Source of the DNA: Gammaproteobacteria bacterium
GTDB lineage: Bacteria > Pseudomonadota > Gammaproteobacteria > SZUA-229
Assembly: GCA_030148865.1 (NCBI GenBank)
Contig: JASBSR010000037.1
Location: 1-48,206, forward strand
Length of the DNA: 48,206 nt
Reading direction: 5' to 3'
Below, piece after piece: positions 26,977 to 37,781 of this stretch. The notes under the pieces were generated by a model that was given only the letters and a program-made list of their open reading frames with translations, was not told the DNA's origin and did not search any database. The position numbers were made by a program, and so were the translations under genes. Each line of letters begins with the position of its first letter. Position 1 is the first letter of the stretch.

Positions 26977-27059
26977 AGTGCGCCCTTTGACGAATAATTA
27001 TTGTTCTAGTCTGGTGCCTGCGATACGAGCAGGCGCTTCCGGGGGGGTATTCTATACGC

Positions 27060-29016
<1,957 letters not shown>

Positions 29017-29074
29017 ATTTTAATAAGCTTTCAGTTGGTAGTTGGCTGTTGACAGCAAAAAAACAGCGGCCAAA

Positions 29075-29113
29075 GCAAAACGCACAGCCACTACTCGTGT
29101 ATGTGCGTTTTGC
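29075..29113. promoter_or_regulatory. Perfect 12-bp hairpin between dnaK and dnaJ
   Basis: GCAAAACGCACA (29075-29086) and TGTGCGTTTTGC (29102-29113) are perfect complements around a 15-base loop. On the minus strand it lies 31 bases after the dnaK stop, and a seven-T run follows 10-15 bases further. It could partly end transcription, stabilise the dnaK mRNA, or be a mobile repeat. Direct copies of GTCGTCAGC flank it. Confidence 0.6.
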
Positions 29114-29144
29114 TGACGACTGTTAGCTGACGACTGACAACTTG

Positions 29145-31070
29145 TTATTGTTTGTCTTCCTTAACTTCTTCGAATTCAGCATCGACAGCTTCATCACCAG
29201 CATCCGCGTTGGTCGGTTCCGCACCGGCTTCTCCGGCATTAGCGGCTTCGGCCTGTTGTGCATAGGCTTTTTCAGCAATCTTGCCAGCCACTTCGGTCAG
29301 CGCCTGAGTTTTGGCTTCAATTTCAGCCTTGTCACCATCCTTGACGACAGCTTTCAAATCAGCAATCGCAGTTTCTACTCCACTGCGCTCATCTGCTTCG
29401 ACCTTGTCACCCAGATCTTTCAAAGATTTCTCAGTCGCGTGAATCAGGTTGTCGGCCACATTGCGTGCATCCACCAGTTCGCGCATTTTCTTGTCTTCGT
29501 CTGCGTGTGCTTCGGCATCTTTCACCATTTTCTCGACTTCTTCGTCGGACAGACCACTGGAGGCCTTAATCACAATCGACTGCTGCTTGCCGGTCGCCTT
29601 GTCTTTCGCCGACACATTCAGAATACCGTTGGCATCGATGTCGAACGAAACTTCGATCTGCGGCACGCCGCGTGGTGCCGGCGGAATATCACTGAGATCA
29701 AAACGACCCAGAGATTTATTGCCCGTCGCCATTTCGCGCTCGCCCTGCAGCACGTGGACTGTTACCGCAGTCTGGTTGTCATCGGCAGTCGAAAATATCT
29801 GCTGCGCCTTGGTTGGAATCGTGGTGTTTTTTTCCACCAGTTTGGTCATCACGCCACCCATGGTTTCGATACCGAGTGACAGCGGTGTTACGTCGAGCAG
29901 TAAAATGTCGTTGACTTCACCACCGAGCACACCGCCCTGAATCGCAGCACCGACCGCAACCGCTTCATCCGGATTGACGTCTTTGCGCGGCTCTTTGCCA
30001 AAGAAATCTTTCACTGCCTGCTGAACTTTAGGCATACGGGTCTGACCGCCAACCAGAATCACATCGTTGATCTCGCCAGTTGAGATACCGGCATCTTTCA
30101 TCGCCTGTTTGCAGGGATCAATGGTACGCGCGACCAGATCTTCGACCAGGCTTTCCAGCTTGGCGCGTGTCAGTTTAATGTTCAGATGTTTTGGACCTGA
30201 AGCATCAGCAGTGATGTAGGGCAAATTAACATCGGTCTGCGTAGTTGAAGATAGCTCGATCTTGGCTTTTTCTGCGGCTTCTTTCAGACGTTGCAGCGCC
30301 AGCGGATCATTATGCAAATTAATGCCGCTGTCTTTCTGGAATTCATCCGAGAGATAATCGATCAGACGCATGTCGAAATCTTCACCGCCAAGGAAAGTAT
30401 CACCGTTGGTGGCCAGTACTTCGAACTGATGTTCGCCATCAATCTCGGCAATTTCAATAATCGAGACGTCAAAGGTACCACCACCGAGGTCATACACCAC
30501 AATCTTGGAATCGCCACGGTTTTTGTCCATGCCGTAGGCCAGAGCTGCCGCAGTCGGCTCATTGATAATACGTTTAACATTCAGACCTGCGATGCGGCCA
30601 GCGTCTTTCGTCGCCTGACGCTGGGAATCATTGAAATAAGCCGGTACCGTGATCACCGCTTCAGTGACTTCGGTACCCAGAAAATCTTCTGCCGTCTTTT
30701 TCATTTTCTGCAGCACGCGCGCAGAGATTTCCGGTGGCGCCATTTTCTTGCCATTAACTTCGACCCAGGCATCGCCATTATCGGCCTTGATAATTTTGTA
30801 CGGCACGAGTTTGATATCGCGCTGTACGACTTCTTCGTCAAAGCGGCGGCCGATCAGACGTTTGATCGCGTACAGGGTGTTGTTGGGGTTGGTGACTGCC
30901 TGGCGTTTTGCCGGTGAACCGACAATAACCTCATCGCCATCAGCATAGGCAATGATCGACGGCGTGGTGCGATCACCTTCGCTGTTTTCGATTACTTTGG
31001 GTTTGCCGCCATCCATCACTGCTACGCAGGAGTTGGTGGTGCCTAGGTCGATACCAATTATTGCTGCCAT
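29145..31070 (-). CDS. dnaK: Chaperone protein DnaK (Hsp70)
   Basis: DnaK is the Hsp70 chaperone that binds exposed hydrophobic segments in an ATP-driven cycle with DnaJ and GrpE. The 641-residue protein begins with [16 protein letters not shown] and has [24 protein letters not shown], the substrate-binding domain, and an acidic C-terminus ending in a [15 protein letters not shown] tail, typical for the family. It follows grpE by 87 bases, with a likely sigma32 promoter in the gap. Confidence 0.98.
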   Translation of the reverse strand: MAAIIGIDLGTTNSCVAVMDGGKPKVIENSEGDRTTPSIIAYADGDEVIVGSPAKRQAVTNPNNTLYAIKRLIGRRFDEEVVQRDIKLVPYKIIKADNGDAWVEVNGKKMAPPEISARVLQKMKKTAEDFLGTEVTEAVITVPAYFNDSQRQATKDAGRIAGLNVKRIINEPTAAALAYGMDKNRGDSKIVVYDLGGGTFDVSIIEIAEIDGEHQFEVLATNGDTFLGGEDFDMRLIDYLSDEFQKDSGINLHNDPLALQRLKEAAEKAKIELSSTTQTDVNLPYITADASGPKHLNIKLTRAKLESLVEDLVARTIDPCKQAMKDAGISTGEINDVILVGGQTRMPKVQQAVKDFFGKEPRKDVNPDEAVAVGAAIQGGVLGGEVNDILLLDVTPLSLGIETMGGVMTKLVEKNTTIPTKAQQIFSTADDNQTAVTVHVLQGEREMATGNKSLGRFDLSDIPPAPRGVPQIEVSFDIDANGILNVSAKDKATGKQQSIVIKASSGLSDEEVEKMVKDAEAHADEDKKMRELVDARNVADNLIHATEKSLKDLGDKVEADERSGVETAIADLKAVVKDGDKAEIEAKTQALTEVAGKIAEKAYAQQAEAANAGEAGAEPTNADAGDEAVDAEFEEVKEDKQ

Positions 31071-31114
31071 CTGTGTTCTCCAAAATCTGTAATAAATACT
31101 GTGTATGACTGCCT

Positions 31115-31141
31115 ATGTGGGGTCTCAAACCGCCATTTCAA
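31115..31141 (-). promoter_or_regulatory. Putative sigma32 heat-shock promoter of dnaK
   Basis: On the minus strand, TTGAAA is followed after 13 bases by CCCCACAT, close to the sigma32 consensus CTTGAAA and CCCCATNT. It lies about 45 bases upstream of the dnaK ATG, inside the grpE-dnaK gap, so dnaK could be transcribed separately from hrcA-grpE. Confidence 0.55.
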
Positions 31142-31157
31142 TGCAGTTTTTGATGTT

Positions 31158-31724
31158 TTATTCGCTGGCCTTTGACACCATCACCATCGCCGGTCGTACC
31201 AGACGATCATTCAGGGTGTAGCCCTTCTGCATCACGGCTATAACCGTGTTGGGTTCAACCTCATCATTGGGCTGCACGCTCATGGCCTGGTGTAGCTCGG
31301 GGTCAAATTTCTGCTCGAGCGGATTGATTTCAGCGATCTTGAACTTGCCAAAAGCATTCTGCAGCATATTCAGGGTGAGCTGCATGCCTTCGCGCAGCGC
31401 CTGGGCATCGACGTTTTCGTTCGCCAGCCCCAGTTCCATGCTGTCCTTGATCGGCAACAGCTCGAGAACGAATTTTTCGACGGCAAATTTGTGAGCGCTT
31501 TCCAGGTCTTTCTGGGTACGGCGGCGCAGATTTTCCATCTCAGCCTTGGTGCGTAACAACAGCCCCCAGTTTTCTTCCGCCTTTTTTTCGGCCAGTTTTA
31601 ACTGTTCAGTAATCGCATCTTCAGCTTCATACAGCGCCTGCTCCTCATCGAGTAGCTCCTCGCTGTCGGGTTCGGCCTGCTGATCTGCGGTTTCCTGCTC
31701 ATGTTTGACTTCGTCTGCTGACAT
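31158..31724 (-). CDS. grpE: Nucleotide exchange factor GrpE
   Basis: GrpE exchanges ADP for ATP on DnaK. The 188-residue protein has an acidic N-terminal tail rich in Glu and Asp, a long coiled-coil (NWGLLLRTKAEMENLRRRTQ) and a beta-wing domain with LHQAMSV and TVIAVMQKGYTLNDRLVRPA. The position between hrcA and dnaK is the usual one. Confidence 0.96.
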   Translation of the reverse strand: MSADEVKHEQETADQQAEPDSEELLDEEQALYEAEDAITEQLKLAEKKAEENWGLLLRTKAEMENLRRRTQKDLESAHKFAVEKFVLELLPIKDSMELGLANENVDAQALREGMQLTLNMLQNAFGKFKIAEINPLEQKFDPELHQAMSVQPNDEVEPNTVIAVMQKGYTLNDRLVRPAMVMVSKASE

Positions 31725-31791
31725 ATTTACTCCAGGATGTCTAAATTCTTGTCTGCTCGGTATAGTAGGGGCATGACAGCCAGTTTCAAGT

Positions 31792-32838
31792 CTAATGTCG
31801 GAGTGCTTCGCTGAGAATGCGCGCGGTCACATCGACCACCGGCACCACCTGATCGTATTGAATACGTGAGGGGCCGATAACACCGAGCACACCGAGGATC
31901 TGGCCATCGACGCTATAGGGCGCGGTGACCACACTGCAATCCCCAATCCCTTCGATGCCGACTTCGTGGCCGATAAAAATTTTCACGCCTTCGGCCTGAA
32001 TGCATCTATCCAGCAGGCCGAGCATCTTGCGCTTGTGGTTGAACATTTCCAGCAATTGCTGAAGTTGCCGAGAATCCGCACCGTGACGCATGAGATTGCT
32101 CTCTCCCCTGAGTACATAGGCCTCGGCTTCGCCGTTATCCTCGGTGGTCAATGCCCGGGTGGCCACTTCGACCGCGCTCTGCATGATGCTATCCATGCGT
32201 TCGCGCGCGGTTTCCAGCTCATGCAGCAGGCTTTCGCGGATTGCAAACACATCCTTGCCAGCAAAGTTCTGGTTGATGAAACTGGCTGCTGAGCGCAATT
32301 CATCGGCGCTGTATTCGCGTTCCAGATGAATTACCCGGTTTTGCACTTCTTTTTCGTTAATCACCAGAATCGCCAGCACTCGCCGCTCGCTCAGCGGCAA
32401 AAACTCGACATGGCGCAGAGCCGACTGATTCGGTCGCGGGATGGTGATAATACCTGCCATCTGAGTCAGCTGTGACACCATCCGGCTGGCGTTGTTGAGC
32501 AGATTATCGGTGCCTTTATCTGTGTTCAGCTGTTTTTTCAGCTGATTGACCAGCTGGCGTTTCAGCGGCGTGATTTCGAGCAGACTGTCGACAAAAAAGC
32601 GCAGGCCTTCTTCGGTCGGAATGCGTCCCGCCGAGGTATGCGGTGCGGTCACCAGCCCTTTTTGCTCCAGGCTCGACATAACGTTACGAATCGTTGCCGA
32701 GCTGATATCCAGACCGGCATCGTGGGCAAGTTTTTTCGAGCCCACAGGCTGACCGTCGCTGATATAACTGAGTACCAGTTTTTTCAGCAGCAGCGCGGCA
32801 CGCTCGTTGAGAATTTGAGGTTTATCAGTAGCAGTCAT
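31792..32838 (-). CDS. hrcA: Heat-inducible transcription repressor HrcA
   Basis: HrcA represses heat-shock genes by binding CIRCE operators. The 348-residue protein has a winged HTH (SYISDGQPVGSKKLA, then SSATIRNVMSSLE, TSAGRIPTEEGLRFFVDSLL) and a GAF-like C-terminal domain ending in GVLGVIGPSRIQY and ILSEAL. I chose ATG 32838 because the further TTG start would add seven unlike residues. A CIRCE site and a promoter lie just upstream, so it regulates itself. Confidence 0.94.
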   Translation of the reverse strand: MTATDKPQILNERAALLLKKLVLSYISDGQPVGSKKLAHDAGLDISSATIRNVMSSLEQKGLVTAPHTSAGRIPTEEGLRFFVDSLLEITPLKRQLVNQLKKQLNTDKGTDNLLNNASRMVSQLTQMAGIITIPRPNQSALRHVEFLPLSERRVLAILVINEKEVQNRVIHLEREYSADELRSAASFINQNFAGKDVFAIRESLLHELETARERMDSIMQSAVEVATRALTTEDNGEAEAYVLRGESNLMRHGADSRQLQQLLEMFNHKRKMLGLLDRCIQAEGVKIFIGHEVGIEGIGDCSVVTAPYSVDGQILGVLGVIGPSRIQYDQVVPVVDVTARILSEALRH

Positions 32839-32915
32839 ATCAATGATCTGCGTGGTCAATGGCTATGAGCATTGTCATCATTGAAAACCATATCGGTCAG
32901 GGTCTGGAGCGCAGA

Positions 32916-32942
32916 TTGGCACTCATAAACATCGAGTGCCAG
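32916..32942. promoter_or_regulatory. CIRCE operator
   Basis: TTGGCACTC and GAGTGCCAG flank 9 bases, matching CIRCE (TTAGCACTC, 9-base spacer, GAGTGCTAA) with symmetric changes in the outer arms. It lies over the expected transcription start, 7 bases after the -10 box of the hrcA promoter. Confidence 0.92.
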
Positions 32943-32948
32943 CGGAGA

Positions 32949-32977
32949 ATTATGGGAGCAAAGCCGGCGAGGGTCAA
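32949..32977 (-). promoter_or_regulatory. Sigma70-type promoter of hrcA-grpE-dnaK-dnaJ
   Basis: On the minus strand TTGACC is followed after 17 bases by CATAAT, five of six matching TATAAT. The CIRCE operator begins just downstream. The region lies right after the lolD stop. Confidence 0.85.
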
Positions 32978-32985
32978 GGCGGTAC

Positions 32986-33684
32986 TCATCTGGCAGTGAG
33001 TACACCATCCTGCAATTGATAGACAGTGTTCATACGTCCGGCAATTTGCAAGTCGTGGGTAACAATGACCAGCGCAGTGTTAAAATTTTTATTCAGCTGG
33101 CTGATAATTTCCACCACCTGTTCGGCGTTGCGCCGATCAAGATTGCCGGTGGGCTCATCGGCAAATACGCAATCGGGATGATGAATCAAAGCGCGGGCAA
33201 TCGCTGCGCGTTGGCGTTCGCCACCAGAAAGCTCACCGGGTTTGTGGTGCAAACGTTGCCCCAGCCCGAGTTCGTCGAGCATGCTCAGCGCCTGCGCACT
33301 GGCATCCTGCGGTGAGGCGCCGCCGATTAGCAGGGGCATGGCGACATTTTCCAGCGCCGTAAACTCTGCCAGCAAATGGTGAAACTGATAGACAAAGCCC
33401 AAATGCGCATTGCGCATCCGACAGCGGGTTTTTTCATCCAGCCGATTGATATTCTGACCGCGCACCAGCACCTGACCGGAACTGGGTTTGTCGAGACCAC
33501 CGAGCAGATTCAACAAGGTGGTTTTGCCAGAGCCGGAAGCCCCAATAATCGCCATGCTCTCGCCGCGTACCAGATGCAGATTAATATCACGCAGCACATG
33601 CAGTTCTTCGCCGCTGCCTTCACGATAGGCCTTGCCCAGCGCCTGTGCCTGCAGACTAAAGTGTTGCTCGCTGGCCTCATTCAT
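32986..33684 (-). CDS. lolD: Lipoprotein-releasing system ATP-binding protein
   Basis: LolD is the ATPase of the complex that extracts lipoproteins from the inner membrane and passes them to LolA. The 232-residue protein has Walker A GASGSGKTTLL, the LSGGERQRAAIARAL signature, Walker B CVFADEPTGNLD and the conserved VTHD. It overlaps the lolC stop by 8 bases. Confidence 0.95.
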   Translation of the reverse strand: MNEASEQHFSLQAQALGKAYREGSGEELHVLRDINLHLVRGESMAIIGASGSGKTTLLNLLGGLDKPSSGQVLVRGQNINRLDEKTRCRMRNAHLGFVYQFHHLLAEFTALENVAMPLLIGGASPQDASAQALSMLDELGLGQRLHHKPGELSGGERQRAAIARALIHHPDCVFADEPTGNLDRRNAEQVVEIISQLNKNFNTALVIVTHDLQIAGRMNTVYQLQDGVLTAR

Positions 33685-34924
33685 AGCGCAACGCCTCGGC
33701 TGGCAGAGTGCGCGATGCGCGCCAGGCTGGATAGATCGTTGCCAGTATGGTAATCACAAAGGCTGATACCGCGTAGCTCATGACATCGTAGAAACGCACA
33801 TCGGCGGTGATGTCACTCACGTAATAAACATCGGCAGGCAGAAAATCGGTGTGGAATAACTGTTCAAGCCAGCTCACGATATCAAACACATTGACCGCCA
33901 CCGGCACACCGAGGGCAACGCCAATGAGCGTGCCGAACAAACCGATCACCGCGCCCTGGACAATAAAGATTGCCATAATGCTGCCCGGGCGTATGCCCAT
34001 GGTGCGCAAAATCGCGATATCGGCTTCCTTGTCGGTCACCGTCATCATTAGCGTCGAAATAATGTTGAGCGCAGCGACTGCGATCACCATCAGCAGAATA
34101 ATAAACATCACGGTTTTTTCTGTTCGCAGCGCTTTGAAAAAGTTTTTGTGTTGCTGGGTCCAGTCGCGCACCCAGTAATGCTCACCCAGATCACGATCAA
34201 GATCATGGGTGATTTGTGGTGCTGCGAACAAATCTTTCAAACGCAGGCGCAGACCGTTGACACGGTCGCCCATACTGAACAGTTTAGCTGCATCGTCGAT
34301 ATGCATATAGGCCACCGCACTATCGAACTGGTTCATACCAACTTCAAACACGCCAACCACTTTGAAACGGCGCAGGCGTGGCATTATGCCCACTGCGGTC
34401 ACACTGGCCTGCGGCGTAATCACAGTGACACGATCACCTTCATAGACACCAAGCGCACGCGCCAGCTCGCGCCCCAGCACAATACCGTACTCGCCCGACA
34501 CCAGATCGGTGAGTTTACCCGAGACCATTTTATTGCCAACCTCAGATACCGTGGCTTCTTCATCCGGGATAACGCCATTAATCAGCGCGCCGCTAACACG
34601 GCTGCCATTGGACAGCATGACTTCTTTACGAATATAAGGTGCAGCCGCGACCACGCCGGGTTGCCGCAGGGATTGCTCTGCCGCCTGCTCCCAGTTTGTC
34701 AGCGTGCCATCAAAACCGGTGAGTGTGGCATGTGAGGTCATACTTAGCGTGCGGTCGCGCAGCTCGTTGCCGAAGCCATTCATCACCGAAAGCACGACAA
34801 TCAGCGCGAACACACCCAGCGCCACACCCATGATAGAGATGAAAGCGATGAACGAAACGAAGTGATTTTTACGTTTCGCCCGGGTATAGCGCAGGCCAAT
34901 GAAAAGTTCTTTAGGTTGAAACAT
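33677..34924 (-). CDS. lolC: Lipoprotein-releasing system transmembrane protein LolC/LolE
   Basis: This is a MacB-type ABC permease subunit. The 415-residue protein starts MFQPKELFIGLRYTRAKRKNHFVSFIAF with its first membrane helix. A large periplasmic domain follows (about residues 45-265). The last three helices include MFIILLMVIAVAALNIISTL and SIMAIFIVQGAVIGLFGTLIG. No second LolE gene is adjacent, so either the partner lies elsewhere or a single-permease (LolF-like) system is used. ATG 34924 gives the correct family start; earlier in-frame codons overlap the divergent aguA. Confidence 0.9.
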   Translation of the reverse strand: MFQPKELFIGLRYTRAKRKNHFVSFIAFISIMGVALGVFALIVVLSVMNGFGNELRDRTLSMTSHATLTGFDGTLTNWEQAAEQSLRQPGVVAAAPYIRKEVMLSNGSRVSGALINGVIPDEEATVSEVGNKMVSGKLTDLVSGEYGIVLGRELARALGVYEGDRVTVITPQASVTAVGIMPRLRRFKVVGVFEVGMNQFDSAVAYMHIDDAAKLFSMGDRVNGLRLRLKDLFAAPQITHDLDRDLGEHYWVRDWTQQHKNFFKALRTEKTVMFIILLMVIAVAALNIISTLMMTVTDKEADIAILRTMGIRPGSIMAIFIVQGAVIGLFGTLIGVALGVPVAVNVFDIVSWLEQLFHTDFLPADVYYVSDITADVRFYDVMSYAVSAFVITILATIYPAWRASRTLPAEALRYE

Positions 34925-35024
34925 AGTCTTGTTCTTTGAATTCGCGTGAGTATATCTCATCTTGGGACCTCTCGGAGGCGTAAAAGAGCTGCTGTATTTG
35001 CAGAAAACAGCATAAAATGCGGCC

Positions 35025-36119
35025 ATGAATCCTACCGCACAAAGACCAGTCACACCCGGCCTGGAAGGTGAGCGCGAGCTCACTGCAGCGACGCGTCGCC
35101 TGCCCGCCGAATGGGAGCCACAAGATGGCCTGATGCTGGCCTGGCCGCACCCGGCCAATGGCTGGCAAGGTGATATCGCTGCGGTCGAAACCGTATTTGT
35201 TGAACTCATTCACGCCACCGCCCAACGTCAGCGTGTATTACTGGTGTGCAAAGACGAAGTTCTGCGCGCGCACGCGACACAGCTGTTACAAAACGCCAAT
35301 GTCGCGCTTGCTAACTGCACGCTCAGGATTGCGGCCACCAATGACGTTTGGGTACGTGACACCGGGCCGATCGGAATCATCGAAAACGGCACCCCTAAAT
35401 TACTGGATTTTAGATTTAATGCCTGGGGGGGGAAATATAATGCCAGCGATGACGATCAAATCAATACTCGATTACAACAGCAGAACGTATTCGCCTGCGA
35501 CATGCAGTCATTACCGCTGATACTCGAAGGCGGCAGTATAGAAAGCAACGGCAAGGGTACCTTACTCACAACGCAAAGCTGTTTGCTCACCCCGACCCGC
35601 AACGGCTGCTACGACCAGAGGCGAATCGAAGACTTGCTCAAACACTTTTTCGGTGTGGATACTGTGCGCTGGCTCAGGCATGGCCACATCGAAGGCGATG
35701 ATACTGATGGTCATATCGACACACTCGCACGCTTCTGCCCTAATGATGTCATTGCCTATGCAAGTTGTGACGATAAAAAGGATGTCAATTACACTGAACT
35801 CGCTGCTATGCAAACTGAGTTACAAACAATGACACAGGCAAACGGCAGTCCGTACCATTTGGTTGCATTGCCCATCCCCTCGGCAAAAATCGGTCTCGCG
35901 GGCCAGCGCCTGGCCTGCACCTATGTTAATTTTATGATTATCAATGACGCTATCCTGTGTCCACTATACAACGACCCCATGGATGCTTACGCAATCAAAC
36001 AACTGCAAATGATTTTCCCGCAGCACGAAATTATCGGCATCAACGCCCTGCCCGTGGTTGAACAATGCGGCAGCTTTCATTGTCTATGCATGCAACTCAC
36101 TCAGGGCACGTTGAAATAG
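35025..36119 (+). CDS. aguA: Agmatine deiminase
   Basis: The enzyme converts agmatine to N-carbamoylputrescine and ammonia. The 364-residue pentein-fold protein has NDVWVRDTGPIG, FNAWGGKY, LEGGSIESNGKG, the catalytic Asp and His group GHIEGDDTDGHIDTLARF, and the active-site Cys in GSFHCLCMQ. It is divergent from lolC and is followed 2 bases later by the next pathway enzyme. Confidence 0.95.
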   Translation: MNPTAQRPVTPGLEGERELTAATRRLPAEWEPQDGLMLAWPHPANGWQGDIAAVETVFVELIHATAQRQRVLLVCKDEVLRAHATQLLQNANVALANCTLRIAATNDVWVRDTGPIGIIENGTPKLLDFRFNAWGGKYNASDDDQINTRLQQQNVFACDMQSLPLILEGGSIESNGKGTLLTTQSCLLTPTRNGCYDQRRIEDLLKHFFGVDTVRWLRHGHIEGDDTDGHIDTLARFCPNDVIAYASCDDKKDVNYTELAAMQTELQTMTQANGSPYHLVALPIPSAKIGLAGQRLACTYVNFMIINDAILCPLYNDPMDAYAIKQLQMIFPQHEIIGINALPVVEQCGSFHCLCMQLTQGTLK

Positions 36120-36121
36120 CT

Positions 36122-37000
36122 ATGTCGCGACGCACACTTAATATAGCATTGCTGCAACTGTCTTTCAGCGACGATCTTGATGCCAATCAAAAAAAACTCG
36201 CTGACAGTGTAGCTAAAGCCTGCGCACAAAAAGACAAACCGGCATTAATCGTATTTTCAGAATTACACAACGGCCTGTATTTTTGCCAGCAGGAAAACGC
36301 TGATGCTTTCACTCGCGCCGAAACCGTGCCAGGCCCGACCAGCGAATGGTGTTGCGCACTCGCTAAACAACATCAGCTGGTGATCGTCGGCTCGGTGTTC
36401 GAAAAAACGACTGACGGTGATTATTACAACACCGCGCTGGTCGCTGACAGTGACGGCAGCCTCGCTGGCAGGTATCATAAAACGCATATTCCGTATGACC
36501 CCGGCTATTATGAACAGCATTATTTCAAATCCAGTAGTGAAGGCTTTCACCCGATTCAAACCAGCATCGGAAAACTCGGTGTCCTGATCTGTTTTGATCA
36601 ATGGTTTCCAGAAGCCGCACGTGCCATGGCACTGGCGGGCGCCGAGTTATTGATTTACCCGACAGCCATTGGTTATGACCCGGAGAACAGTCAGGCGCAA
36701 CAAATTCGTGATCGTGAAGCCTGGATTACCGTACAACGTGGCCACGCAATCGCAAACTTAATCCCCGTTGCCAGCTGTAATCGCATCGCTTACGAAGCCG
36801 CACCCGATACCAGTCAGTCCAGTGGTATTAACTTCTGGGGTTCGAGTTTTGTCTGTGGACCACAGGGCGAGTTTCTCGCACAGGCCAATGACCAAGACGA
36901 AACTATCGTGCATGCGACTGTGGATTTATCACGTACAGAAGAACTGCGCAAAGTCTGGACATTTCTGCGCGACCGCAAGCCAGAGATGTACCACAAATAG
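36122..37000 (+). CDS. aguB: N-carbamoylputrescine amidase
   Basis: This nitrilase-family enzyme hydrolyses N-carbamoylputrescine to putrescine, CO2 and ammonia. The 292-residue protein shows the catalytic Glu (FSELHNGLYF), the Lys in HKTHIPYDPGYYEQHYF-like sequence, and the Cys in ICFDQWFPEAARAMAL. ATG 36122 follows the aguA stop by 2 bases; an upstream frame from 36065 lies within aguA and was not chosen. With aguA it completes arginine-decarboxylase-dependent putrescine synthesis. Confidence 0.95.
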   Translation: MSRRTLNIALLQLSFSDDLDANQKKLADSVAKACAQKDKPALIVFSELHNGLYFCQQENADAFTRAETVPGPTSEWCCALAKQHQLVIVGSVFEKTTDGDYYNTALVADSDGSLAGRYHKTHIPYDPGYYEQHYFKSSSEGFHPIQTSIGKLGVLICFDQWFPEAARAMALAGAELLIYPTAIGYDPENSQAQQIRDREAWITVQRGHAIANLIPVASCNRIAYEAAPDTSQSSGINFWGSSFVCGPQGEFLAQANDQDETIVHATVDLSRTEELRKVWTFLRDRKPEMYHK

Positions 37001-37126
37001 TCATTGTTACCACAGTCGCTGAAATTCTGCACTTTTTACTCAGCCCTTGCTGCGGTTTTGTTTCTGGCACTGCCGTGATCATTATGGCATCGGCCAGTCA
37101 GGTATCTACACAGGAGGAGCACATCA

Positions 37127-37738
37127 GTGAATCACGAATTAAACGAACTGTTATTCGAAATTCGCCGCTTGCAAAGCGAAGTCGAAAAACGTTGGGAGAG
37201 CTTACGGACACAATTCAACTATACTCTCGAGGGCCACAAAGTTCGTTTTGCGGCAGAAGTCAGGCGATTACATAAACGTTATAAAACCGGAGTATTCAGA
37301 TATCTAATCCTGGCCAGACCGCTCAGTTTGCTGACTGCGCCGGTTATTTACAGCATGATTCTGCCGATTGCTCTGTTCGATGTCAGCATCACTATTTATC
37401 AGCATATCTGCTTCAGAGCGTATGGCATACCTCGTGTCAATCGCCGCGACTATATTATAATTGACCGACATCAGCTGAGTTATCTCAATATCATAGAAAA
37501 ATTCAATTGCGTGTACTGCGGATATTCAAACGGATTTGTCGCTTATGCACAGGAAATTATCGCTCGTACAGAACAATACTGGTGCCCCATCAAGCATGCG
37601 CAACGTATTTATGCAGCCCATAAACACTACGATGAATTCGCCGAATATGGTGATGCGGAAAATTACAGGGCACAACTGACTGCACTGCGACAGGCACTAG
37701 CTGAGCTTGATAACAAATCGAAAACCAGTAGCGAATAA
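37127..37738 (+). CDS. Conserved membrane protein with CxxC, function unknown
   Basis: The 203-residue protein has a charged N-terminal coiled-coil-like stretch (LLFEIRRLQSEVEKRWESL), one or two hydrophobic segments (about residues 60-95, PLSLLTAPVIYSMILPIALFD), then a CVYCGYSNGF motif followed by EQYWCPIKHA. Three cysteines in this part could bind metal. AGGAGG lies 9 bases before the GTG start, supporting it strongly. I recall similar uncharacterised proteins in Gammaproteobacteria but no assigned function. It stands between aguB and the convergent HupE-like gene. Confidence 0.75.
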   Translation: MNHELNELLFEIRRLQSEVEKRWESLRTQFNYTLEGHKVRFAAEVRRLHKRYKTGVFRYLILARPLSLLTAPVIYSMILPIALFDVSITIYQHICFRAYGIPRVNRRDYIIIDRHQLSYLNIIEKFNCVYCGYSNGFVAYAQEIIARTEQYWCPIKHAQRIYAAHKHYDEFAEYGDAENYRAQLTALRQALAELDNKSKTSSE

Positions 37739-37781
37739 AAGCAAATCTGCATATTTTTCTTTTGTAATTTTTATCTTTTAT

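Noticed and set aside
26977..27059. Terminator between dapB and fabD
   Set aside because: A GCCTGC/GCAGGC stem is present but no T run follows it on the minus strand.
37060..37090. Sigma54-type promoter (TGGCAC) before the unassigned membrane protein
   Set aside because: The -12 element (TTGC) is absent at the right distance.
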